Source: Dipylidium caninum (taxonomy: Eukaryota > Platyhelminthes > Cestoda > Cyclophyllidea > Dipylidiidae). Taken from it: 64,000 bases of DNA. The translations under genes were made by a program, and so were the position numbers. The notes under the pieces were generated by a model that saw only the letters and a program-made list of their open reading frames with translations, made no database searches and had not been told where the DNA came from. The stretch spans positions 602,020 to 666,019 of the forward strand of contig QEYB01000412.1 of assembly GCA_017562135.1 (NCBI GenBank), read 5' to 3'. Position 1 is the stretch's first letter. Every line of letters starts with the position of its first letter. Below, one piece after another: positions 39,758-51,900 of the stretch.

Positions 39758-40481
39758 AAAATGAACAAGAGGATAAAGCGATAAGCTCGAGAAGAAGTGC
39801 AAGCAGGTAATTTGATATCTCCTTCGCCCCCTTGCCTTCTAACACAAGCTCAGAAAAGTCTGCTAGATAGAGTTAAATGAGGAGAGACTTCACTTTTATC
39901 AAACGATTTATGAACATGTGTTAGAGGGGAGCTGGGGCGGGACAGGCAGCTTCGCGATAGAGTGCCTCACCCGTACCCTACGAGGATACATTTAGGGACA
40001 AGAGCTGAAGTGATTACGACTTGTCATTATGCATGTGGACGTTGTCTTTGCCGGGAGGAAGACCTTGTCGATACCGTGTTATGATTAGGTAGTTAGTAGT
40101 ACAGAAAGGCTTCTAACTAGAAGTGCTCGAGGTGAATTATCGAATGGCTAAAAGCGGATGCACCCGGCCATCCTCGATTTGAGCTGCAACGTCTACCAGT
40201 TAGGAAGGCATTAGTTCGTGAGGTGGCAGCAAACCTACCATGACGAACAGAGTGGCGGCGTAGGTAGTGCTAATGCCTCTCTGAGGCCTCTCGAACCGTC
40301 AGTGTCAGTGATTGGAAGGAGCGTGTGACCCTTTGTGCGCGTATAGATGTGTGTCTGCGTTTATCGTTGTGCTCCAACGTCCCGTTTGCAAGTGTGTGTG
40401 TGTGAGCGAGTTAGTCACTTGTTGGCCATTAGAGAAGTGTATTTACCACCCTTCTCGCCCTCCACTGTCTCCCTCCGGCGC
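39758..40481. repeat. Inverted repeat arm B (upstream of ORP gene)
   Basis: Reverse complement of 31973-32621, with about 75 extra bases at roughly 40155-40230. Similarity ends sharply at both boundaries. The two arms enclose 7.1 kb holding ORP exons 1-8. Confidence 0.85.
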
Positions 40482-41048
40482 GAAACCGGAGTTGAGTAAA
40501 CCCACAAAGGAGCGAGTGAGCATACCTGTGAGTACATCCTTAAGGCATGAAGTGTCTCGGCATAAAAAAACGAATATGCCGACGGGCTGGCTGTTTTTTA
40601 TCGAATTGTTTAAGATAGAGGCTATCTAATGTTCCGTCTTTTGCTCATGTGGCTTTATTCTTAGTGCTGACTTAATTTTGCCGCCATAAGCTTCGCGGAT
40701 GCCTTTATATTCCTCGTCTTCTTGTATTTCCATCTCATTTCTGTGAAAGCTGGAAAAATTCTATGAGCTTTTGACTTTTTTCCCATTTAGTCTCTGCATC
40801 CCACATCAGTGCCATCATCAAATAAAAGCCAAGTAAGGTTCTTGATTTGAATGCATTTAACTTTCTGAACCTCGTGAAATGAAATGATAAATGATCAAAC
40901 ACCACATCAATTTCAGTATAACTACATATTATTCGTAGCACGTTAGAAGAGGGTAGTATTGAGTGTAAGGATGGAGACTCACATGTACCCTTTTCTTTTT
41001 TTTATCCTTGAGGTATATTTCTTAAAGTAATTCCTAGCCTCTCTCCAC

Positions 41049-41263
41049 CTTAGAGTTTGACATAATGCCAAGGCAGTCAAACCGCCGTGGATCTACACGT
41101 ACGCGCTGCAGCTCATCCAACGAGAAGACGCGAATTTGAGCCTGATAGTCTATTAGTGAATTGGATGACACCCCCACCACATGACTAAGTACTCGACATT
41201 TCAAAAAGAACTCGGAGACATCACTATTGCGCTCCTTACCATTAATTAGGCTAAATGTTAAGA
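41049..41263 (-). CDS. Probable exon of an unrecognised minus-strand gene
   Basis: An open frame between an acceptor (pyrimidine tract then ACTACAG, ending at 41264) and a donor (AAG then GTGGAG at 41048). The peptide looks conserved in character: FFLKCRVLSHVVGVSSNSL, then IRVFSLDELQRVRVDPRRF and DCLGIMSNSK. I do not recognise the family. A further minus-strand frame at 40941-40735 (RKLNAFKSRTLLGFYLMMAL, ending in a stop) might be a terminal exon, but its phase does not fit directly. Confidence 0.4.
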
Positions 41264-42991
41264 CTGTAGTAAGAAAAAATGCATCGATTACCACTTCCAA
41301 GTTTACTTATACTTTTCACCAGTCGTTCATGCTTGAAGAAATGACAGTCTTCCAATTCCATGAGCATTCCACTTTGCTTGTGTACACTCCTAATTAAATA
41401 ATAATTAATATACGGCTACAGACCCTCGGATTGGGCCCTGGTTTGATACGCTGAGGCTGGCGCCACAGATGACATAATCCATATAGCCTCTCATCAGGAT
41501 ACCGTAAAAGGTATGAAGTAAAGCACTAAACCGGTATAGCTCACCCAACGGCTAACAGTGCTCAGAGGACGTACAAAACTGAATTAGATTTAGTAAGTTA
41601 ATCAGTTTACGTCACTCTGCATATGGGCATGATAGCGCAGACATTGGTTATACTTCATAGCTTCTGATCCTTCCCTTTAGAAGGCTGAGCGTCACAATAA
41701 GTTAGGTTAAACCTTTGTGCCACTCGTCGCTGATATAGTGAACTCAAATCAGCCTCAAGTTACAGCCTCCACAACCATTATGACTTTGGCTTGGGATATC
41801 ATAACACTAGAACGTTAAGCAAGTAAACTAAAACGATATTATGTTGGGTGAATGACGTAGACACCAAACGTGCAGAGTATTGTGGGTGGTGGTAGTTTTA
41901 CAACCTTTGCATTGATCAACAAAATTCATCAATATCACGTGAATTGCCCCTATGCCTACAACCTACTACTTGAATCAATTTTTCTCCGTCTGTTTGAGGC
42001 AGAAAACGAATTCTGTGCATCAATTTTCATTTGGTGAGCCAAAAACAAAAGGAAAATACACTAAGGAGAATGCAGTGAACGAGTGGAGCCGCCACACAAT
42101 CTCTTAGTGGTTCGTTGAGTCGTTCACTTCCTACAACACTCATTAAACACGGACCTAAATAACTGAAATGGATGAATCCTAATTAGGCGGTGATGAAGGG
42201 TGGAGTATCAAAATCGTTCACTACAACCAAGGCAAAACAAAAGTATAAATTAATTTAAAACATGGCATTAATTAATCGTCAACCGATAGGGTGCACAAAT
42301 CATTTCCGCTATCGGCAGTTCGAAATATACATACGCATGCTCCTTATTCTCCTAACTTCATCGGAACCGTGATATGAAGGAAATATCACAATGGAATAGA
42401 ATGCATAGCTATATCAAGAAGACTTCCGGCAGAAAAAAATATATGTGTACATTTGGGAGGGGCTAACTATAGGCACATACATTCTGCGCCCCATATGTGT
42501 CAGATGATCAGGGACTGGCATCTGCGTAGTAGGAAAGAGGGGTTTTTCTTACAAAATTGTCCAATAAATGAGGTAAAATTTGTAACCACAGCGCATTTTT
42601 CGTACAATATAGTACATTTATATAAGGGTTGGGCCAAAGGTTCCATATGAGCGATTCTTATTAGGTAACAAAATTATAACTGGCTGCGTAGATTAAAACA
42701 ATCTCATGTAAGAGCGCTGGTTTTGGACACGTAGCCATTTGGTGGTATGTTTGGAGTCGTCCCATTTTCCCCATTATATTTTCTCACAACTGTCTGCCCT
42801 TGTAACTTAATTTATTTATATAGCTCGTGTATAATTTAGCGCCCATTTATTTATGACTTCCTTCTTGATACCCGACCACACCGAATTTATATACATTTAA
42901 ACTAGTTGTTAGCATAGCCTAGTAGTTCACGTTTGTACATCCATTTGTGTGTTTTTTGACTTGTCAATTATAATGTCGAATAACGGGATTT
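41264..42991. other. Intergenic region upstream of RERE-like gene
   Basis: Divergent space between minus-strand genes and the plus-strand RERE-like gene. It should hold the RERE promoter. There is an in-frame stop at 42971 upstream of the chosen ATG. No repeats or RNAs recognised. Confidence 0.4.
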
Positions 42992-45900
42992 ATGTCATCA
43001 GGGATGGCAACTTCAGCAATAGCATCGACAGATGCGGTCATGCCTGCTGAGGATGAGGGAATAAAAGGACCCCTAAACGCAGAGGAAAATTCCCACGATT
43101 CCCACCACCATAATAGTCCCTCAACTCCAGAACCCTCAAGGGAGTTGCCTCTCCGCCGAAGTAACAGGGGTAAAGGTCGGCCCGACAGGGGCAACCACGG
43201 GGATGAACGTGTTCAGTCCTTTATATCTGCCACCGTGGAATACAAACCCGGTGATTATGTGTACTTTGAGGAGGCCGAATCCCGTTACTACACCATTGGA
43301 TTGATAGATGAAATCAAACTCTCTCGACGCGAGAAGTGCACACTAGTTGTTAAATATTTCTGGCGGACTTTTGACGTTCCAGATGTTTCCAAACAAGCGT
43401 TGTTAGATCGTGAAAACGCTGACAAGGGTGACCCAAGAATCCTCGCCCGAGAGCTCTTCATTACTGATTTACAAACTTCAATCGATTCCAGCCTCCTTCG
43501 TGGCAAGTGCTTTGTTTCCCAGTTTCCAGAATTAGTCAATGCTCTAGAATCATTCGATCCAACTGCTGAGGATTCTTTTTATTATGTCTATGCCTATAGT
43601 CCCGAGTCGAAACGTCTGCTCTCCATTCGAGCTGAAATCAAGGTAAATGTTTTCCTTATTTTTGAAGGGCATGACGTATGTTTTCGGTTAAGATCTTTCT
43701 CTAGGTCAGCCACCCCCGTTCTGCCAGTTAAGGTCTTTTTAGTCAAACTATGTAATCAATTTATGGCTTTGCTGTACCTTTTAAGCGAGGTCTAAAATCT
43801 TATCGGATCAGTTGGTGTTCCTCTCACGACAGATTGTGAATTTCCGTCCTGGGTTTTTTGCATCCATTGTATACTCTCTTTTATAACTTTATATGTGCTC
43901 ACTTTTGAATATGAACAGAGGTGATACACATAGGCAATGCAGTTAGAATGCTCTCTTAGCATATGATGAACATGCATTTCCTGTTATTAATTGTCAATCA
44001 TATAATTGCACTCACAGGTTCACTTGTTTTCTGTCCTCCGGTGTTTTTGGCATTTTAAACATGATTAAGTGAACATAATCAGATGCTCGACTGTCATGAC
44101 GGAAAGAACAACTGTTTCATGTTCTTTTTCATTTCGTGATTTTCACCTACGCAAAGGATATCCTGCGATTATCGACTTGATTGTGATATTTTAGTGAACT
44201 GCTAGAGTTTTTTCGAGTTTGATAAGCTAGTGGTCTATGGCGTCTCTTACAGTCGGTTCGGTGACAATTGACCGTATTAAGTAATTGCCAAACGAAATTA
44301 GAAACCAAATATTCTCTTTTTCAGGTAGGATTAGGAGTAGTAGATTGTATTTTCAAAAGGATTGCTTTCTCGAGCTTGTTATCAGGCGCTTGAGATTTTC
44401 ACTTTAATGCACATATAACGCCACATATCTTTTGTACTACCGTTGATTTACGGGGAAAAATTCGTGATAACATGTCATACGTAGAGTAACCTGTAACGTA
44501 TGGTCTTTAAGGTGTTACTCAGATTTAGATTTTCGATGAGAATCGGCGGTATTTAGCAACACTGAACGCGTCTCATGTAGCCCTTCTTACTTCCCCTACT
44601 GACATCATTTTGCTTTTGGCCTTCCGTTGAGTGGAGGTCATAATTCAGTGTGGATAGAACCATTTATCAGGAGTTTCAAAATGACTACTATATTGAGCGA
44701 ACACCTTGTCATTGAGATATATTAGTCATAAAATTTCGGTAGACCTTTAATTAGTTGCTTGTTCTTTTCTATCTTCCAGATTGGTCCGGCCTATCAAGCT
44801 ACTTGGCTTCCACCTTATCGGGGCACGCATCCCGCCACACATCGTTGTATCAAGCACAATTCCGTGCTAAAACATCTGAGAGAGACGCAGAACACAGTCA
44901 CAAGATTATTGCCACTCTCCTCCTCACATTCCATAAAGCGCCGCCACTGTTGTTGCGAAGCTTCGCCTCCCGTTATTTCTTCGCACTGTGAACATGTCTG
45001 CCTTTCTCGAATAGAAGAGAATCCCCCAAAGCAATGGGAGGAATTGGTTTGGCGTCCTGAAGGTCTCGAAGCCTCTCTTCCCTTCACAGATGAGCCAGAG
45101 GAAACGGAAGGAGGAGAGGGGGAGCTTGAGGTTGTTCAGAGTGAATTCCCTGACCGCCGACTAAAGACCTACTTGGATGCGGTACGCTCCCTTGTTGCCA
45201 TCTTCGCCTTCGGTGGTGCTGATGACGACCTGATTTCGGCTGAGAACGGCCACGTTGTCGCCAATCTAGTAGCTACTACTCAACACGCTTATGACACTCT
45301 TCACTATTGTGGATATGATGTTGCTAAGGCGCTGGAAGCCATTCGTGACAATCCTGTCGTCTCTCTTGTGAGTTTGGTCTTGCTATATCATAGCGTTGAA
45401 TGTTAAAAGAGGATGATTTCTCTTCAAATAAGACTTACTCAAACTTTTTAAATTCTATCCTTTTCAAGATGCTCCTCTGGTCGTGTACCCTACCGTTCGT
45501 TTTGATTAACTTCAGGAAGAATTCATTAGTGAAAAATATGCTTGTCAGGCTAAATCGTACTGTGGTAGCCTCTTTTACCTAATTTTTTCCACGCTGTTCG
45601 ATGTTGTTACAGGAAAACTGCCTTCAGGGTTGTAGTACAAGATTGATTTCGCGTTACGAATATCGGTGAAGTTCAGTCAGATTTTGTATTTAACAATTGA
45701 AAACGGCAGTGGCAGTAGATTGCTAACAAGGTTTTCGCCTTGGCTTCTCATTCGATATAGAAATAGACCCAGTTTTTTGATAAAAATCGGGTGGGAATAC
45801 TCGTGGTCACGCATCTACCAATCTTAGCACCACGATTATGATTGCCTAAATCTGGAATTAACCGAACATGTTTTAATAGACAGCTAATAATCCTTATGAA

Positions 45901-48900
45901 GTATCCTGCTTCAAATCCACATGGACAGCGAAGGAACCAGATAGAGTAGTGCTTCTATCCCAAACCCTATTGCATCACTGGATATAAGTCGCTTTTTTGT
46001 CCACGTCGTTGTTTTCTAGACTGGCCATGCTTGACTTAACTCTACTGGCCTATGGCGGACGATGAGCTAGACTACTAGTAAGTAATTCATAAAAATATAG
46101 AGCTTATATCATCAGACATGGCCACTGCAAGATTTACCCCATGCTTTAATGTTGTGACTAGGTTGTGTCAGTTAAGAAACAAGTGAACAGCTAATTTATC
46201 CTTATCACGTCGATGGCATCAACTTTTACGTGTCACCATTGTATTCGATTAATCTCGTGGCTTGCACTTTGGCGTTAGTACCAGAGAAACGATAAAAGCC
46301 CTGTTGGAACTGTGATGTTGGCGAGGTAATTTACGTATGTGCTATTGAGGAATATTTCAAGCTGACAGCTGACAGTACCCTCGTTGAAATGCTGGAATGA
46401 AAGTTAATCGAAGCGTAGAGTTATTAAAATTGCTCATGTTCACAGTGACTTTGAATTGACTTCGGGTGAATAGACTTTTGAGCAAGGATAGTGTGTTAAT
46501 TGAGAATTTTTTTCGCCTTATGTCGGCTAAAGTAGCCATGTCGATATTGGTTACCTCTATGTGGCTTGGCATCCGTTTGTGAGTGCAGTCTGCGATCAGA
46601 ACTTTTTTAACCTACAAGTTATTTCTGCTATAATCTGTCCCTCGGAATGAACGATAGTCTATTTTGCATCAGATGTGACCTGAAAATCATTGGCACACTA
46701 GAGGATTTTAAGTAAGCTTCCACATTTGCATTCGATAGGATTGCCTTTTTTCCATAATTTTTGGTTGCACATCGTTTTTTATTATAGCTTAAGTTTAACT
46801 GGTTTTTTGGACAAATCTCATGATTCGCCTCATTTGATTGATCGATTCATACCGAGATTGCCATTTCACAACCAGTCACTATTCATGGAGATGAGTGTTT
46901 ACAACGTAAGCTTTGTGTTTGGGAGCCTAAACCTATTTATCTATCAATTAGACTGAAAATTGTTGAGCTACTTTATGTTGTCTCATTAATGCTTCAGTTT
47001 CGAAAACTGAATAATAATCCTACACACTGGGGCAACTAATGTTTCCTTTGTCATAATCGTAACCGTGTACAGATTCTTGAGCTACTTTCCGCATTCACTA
47101 ATTTTGTGTATTTCAGGACACGCCACAACATTGGACCGCGGAACAGGTTCGTCGATTTTACGCAGCCATTAAGATCCACGGGAAGAACTTTCATGCAATT
47201 TATAGGGACTTCTTCTCGCCCACCACTGCGGCAGACCCTGTTAGCAGTAATGGTAACGTCAGCGGAACTGTTATTGAGGCATCGGCGTCCCGTGTCGGTC
47301 GCGGACGTAAACGTCGAGGAATCCCGCATGTAGATGTAAAGACCTCCACGTTAACCGCCCTCGTCGAGTCTGAGATGACAGAAAAGGATGAAGAAGAAAA
47401 TGGAAAAGGGGAAGGCGATAGTAAGGATGAGGTGAAAAAAACGGATAGTGTCGATGGAGAAGTGGAGGACGAGGATGGTGAAAACTTGAAAGATGGGGAG
47501 GAGGGGTGCAGATCTGCTGGTACTCTATTTCAACCAACCCGGGAGAAGACGGTTAAGCAACTAGTAACATTCTACTACTATTGGAAACGAAAGAGTACTT
47601 CAGGCATCTCATCTGCGGCTGCTCACGCAGCGGCCGCGGCAGCTGCAGCTGCAGCTGCTGCAGCCAATAGCACCCCCTTTCGAGGCTCCAGCGTGGAAGC
47701 CAATTTTAACCGGGGATTTGGGACGGGCAAAAAGCGTAAAACTGGTATCATCATGGGTGAGTCATGGGGCTAAACGAGACGGAGCTAATTTGTTGCCCTT
47801 TCACTTTGAGTCTACTCTGTCTTCTTCAACCTCTTGTATTGCCCTTAGGTGACTCTACTTCTACCCTCAGTAACAACCATCCCGAGTCGGAGAACGAGGA
47901 AACTGGAGCCGATAGTAAGTCTTGTGCTTGTTCTGCATTTTGCCATTACACCCCCAACGACCCTATCCATCGAAAACTTGGATCGCCCTGTTTGCTCGCT
48001 CTCTACTTAGCACCGCGAACAGACACTGCTGCTTCGCCATCAGACGCGGTAGCAGCATCAACGGACATCGCCATCGACGGTGAAGAGGTTCCGGGGATGT
48101 CAGAGGAGTCGGCAGGAACCGTGAGACTATGCCGTAATTGCGGCGTCGAATCTGCCCCACTAACAATGCACCCGTCTAATATGCAAAGGCAGCAGCAAAA
48201 TTGCCAGGAATGGATGAATAGGGATAATGTAAGTTACCTCTTTAATGCATCGGTCAAGTGCAACCCAAAGCTATTAGCACATTGTATTTTTGAAGGTGAC
48301 AAATATTTGCATAAAATGTCAAGCCCATTGGCGTAAATACGCGCAGTTGCCAAAGCACCCCGTTGGAGGGACGATGAGTGGAGATGCGGATGAAGAGGAG
48401 GCGCAGGCTCACATGCAGGCGGAAGCGGAGCTGGCGGTGACTGCGGAGGCGGCGAGGATGACAACCACGGGGGCAGAATCGAGGACAGAAAACGAGGAGT
48501 GGGAAACGGAGGCTAAAGAATCAAGCACCGAACTCTTGAAGTCTATCTCGCAATCGTCATTGAGCATTTACCATGTGGGTTTTGCCACCGTTACTGTTCC
48601 TGAATTGGGTGATTGTGCGCTCTAGGCGGGTTGTAATAACTCGAACCTTTAAGTTGAACGAATTCGGGTTTTGGTGAAAAACACTACTGCTGGTGACGGT
48701 GATTGATGATGCGCACACTTTTATGCTTCTAGTTCCACCTCTCTCCCCATCTTTTTTTCTTTTACGCCGTTGTAGATACAGGATGCAGCAGGCACCGTTG
48801 AAAGTAAGTTACTTTTTTTGTTGGCGTTTCTACAAAATTGTATAAGACAACACACACCTGTTCTGCGTCTTGTGTTACCGATTGTTCACTAGTTGCCGCT

Positions 48901-51900
48901 TTTTGTTAAGACGAAAACCATTCCTTCATTTCTCGCCAAACATGGATGTGAGGCTTAGACCAGGCCTCCCTCCTCTCACTCAGTGTTTGGTTCGGTAATT
49001 ACAGTTTAAGTGGTTATTGCAATTTTAGCGGCGCTCACACCTGGGACAACGGTTTTCCAGACACCAGTTGAGTGGTGAGATTGGTGGGCTTATACGTTCA
49101 GAGTAGAATACAGCTTCACGGAAACCCATCTTTCCTCGTAGTAATTTTGTTTAGCATTAAGAGGTTCTTCGTGCTCCCGCTCTAACAACTGAAGTCGGGC
49201 TCACTTTTAATCGGTCTGCATGGTGACAGAGCATTATTCCCTTGCAAGTTGGACCAGATATCTAACGGCTCAAATGTCGGGCTGGTTGCAGCACATTTTG
49301 AATAAGGATACGTGGCCCACGCACATTTTGAATAAGGATACGTGGCCCACGCGAAGCGAGGTATGTAGCAACTGGTTGAGTCGGACATTCTCTAAAATGT
49401 CAATAGAAGTAATTATGCTTTCTGCGGAGGAAGGGTAACGTGAAGTTGTAATGGTGTTCCTCCACTAATTTTTATTCTTTTTGCCTAAGTCTACTAGAGC
49501 CGAGTCGCATGAGTCTCATATATCTGCAGGTAACGTCACGAAATGTGCGTCCACTAAAACCAAAGTGACAGGGATGCTGAGGACGAATGCCTTGGAAGAG
49601 ACAGCTTCAGAGATCCCACCCGATTCCGTCTGTTCTTTCTGCGACGTCTACTCCCCAACCTATGCATCTTGCTGGCCATCACCAATTGTTAAGATGGAAG
49701 GAGTTGTCCTTGAAAACCATCATATCACCGCAGCTGTGGAGAACATATCACCGCTGACGTTGGATCAACTCCCAGTTTCCACTACACCCGAATCCGTGTC
49801 TGTAGAGGATTCGACCGAGGAGGCGGCTTTGATGGGAACTCAGATAAGCGTTTCCTCCGCGCCTTGCTCTAACGTCATCCACGTCTCAAAACACTCGACT
49901 TTGCGGCGCGTTTGGGATCGATCGGTTGTCCTGCCTCCCTCTCAACCATACGCCTCCCCGGCAGTGCCGAATTCGGGTAGCTGTGCTCGCACCGATGTTG
50001 AATTCGTGGCTGCCAGTACCGCTGGTTCGGGACCACAAACTGTTCTATTTCAGCCGCCTCAGCCAAACTCTTTCGCTTCTCTTCCGCCACAGAAGCGATT
50101 TTCTACTTACGTGACCTCCGCCACGGCACCTGTCGTGGACTTTAGTGCCTCCAGGTTCAAGTTTCCATTTGTATGGGTCACCTGTTTAAGTGGTATTGAA
50201 TGAACTTTTTCCTCTCCTTCCCTTTCTCATATCTTTTCCTCCCTCCCTCATGCAGGACAAAGAACAGATGAAACTCCTGATGCATCAATATCTCCCGACA
50301 ACCTCGGACATTGCGCAACAACAGCAACCGATGGAGCTGACAGCAAGGTCGCGAGCGACACAATCTTCGTCGCCCACCTCCGCCCACCTGTCTTCCAGTG
50401 ACCCAAGCTCGATGGTTTATTCGAAATCATATGGGCCACTAGTGGAACAACCATTAAATCTCAAAGGCACGAGCAGAGTCTCTGCTGGCACGTCGGCCAC
50501 AACACACGCACGTGGCACCTTCTATCCCCCTACCGGAGTCCCTCCCAGCAGCACTACCACCTCCATACCACGGCAGACCCAGCACCAGCAGCAAAATCAA
50601 CAACAAAATTCCATATCACAGTCGATGCGCAGTGGTAGCAGCGGAACAGGGAGATTCTTTAGTGGCTTGAGTTCTGGTTTGAGGCCTCCTCAAGTGCCAC
50701 CTTTCAGTGGCGGTTTGGGTGGAAGGCTCACCGTTAACTCTCCCTCCCGTGTTTCATCTGTTTCCACATCTTCCCCCGGTGTTACTCATTTGCGTGAGTT
50801 GTGCGGTTTCGTACTAGTTTATTAGTATTTTTGTTATCGTTAATTTTTCGACTCTTCTAAGAAGTCACCTATCTCTCCCTATTTAAAACAACTTTCATCA
50901 AATGGAGGAAATCAAAATGATTAAATTAAAAATGGAGGAGGGGGGCAGGAGGACACGATTTTCATTTTAGGGATTCTTTACTGGCGAGAACTATTGCGAT
51001 CTCAAACCCTAGCTCCCTCTCAGTCTACTTTCATTCTAGCCGATACAATCCCTTCTGAACCGGCGTATATCAATGCCTTCGTTAAGGACCAACTTTTTGC
51101 TTCATCCGTTGCTCGTTCCGCGAATTTTCAAAACTTTCAGCATTATCACCATCATCATCAGTCCCAGCAGCTGCAACACCAGATTCCTTCCGCTTCCTCT
51201 ACGACGGTTGCTGCAAGTCCCACTACCACCACATCTGTCGAAATGGCGGAGAAAATGAGTCAAATGTTTGCAAGCTTTGCTGCTGGTGCGCAAAAAACTA
51301 CATCATTGACACCATTTCAAAGGCCGTCCTCGCAACAGCAGCAGGAAGAAAATCATACCAGTGACATGATGATAGAAGCTACCGCATCTGCATTATTTCG
51401 ACCTCATAATATAACGATTGAAACGGGGAACACCGACATCCCAAATCGTTTCCAAACGACACACCATCAGCAACAGCAATGGGAACAGCAAATGCAACAC
51501 TTTCAGCGTTTCCTGCAGGTAGCAACCCCCCAACAACAGCAGCAAATGATGTTAACAATACTCGCCCAACTTCATCATCAACCATCGCAGCAAACGATTG
51601 ATGCGATTAATCGAACCACTCAACCGCGCCACAGTTTCTATCCTCATCACCAACAACAAGTGTCGACGTCTTCACTCGCACCCCCAATAACGCTGTCACA
51701 ATTTCGTGCGCCTACCAGTAGTGACTATAGCCAACAAATGCAAAAGAAGACACGTATGCTGTCCTCTCCTTCTTTACCGTCTACGACTTCGTCTATAGCA
51801 GCTGTGGTGACGGTTCCTACCTCTGTCCCCACCTCCATTTCCTCACCCTTGTCTTCGATATCTCCCTTTAATCGCAGCACATCGGTCTTTTCATCCCAAC

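Noticed and set aside
43288..43539. Minus-strand ORF opposite RERE exon 1
   Set aside because: Shadow of the BAH-domain exon on the other strand.
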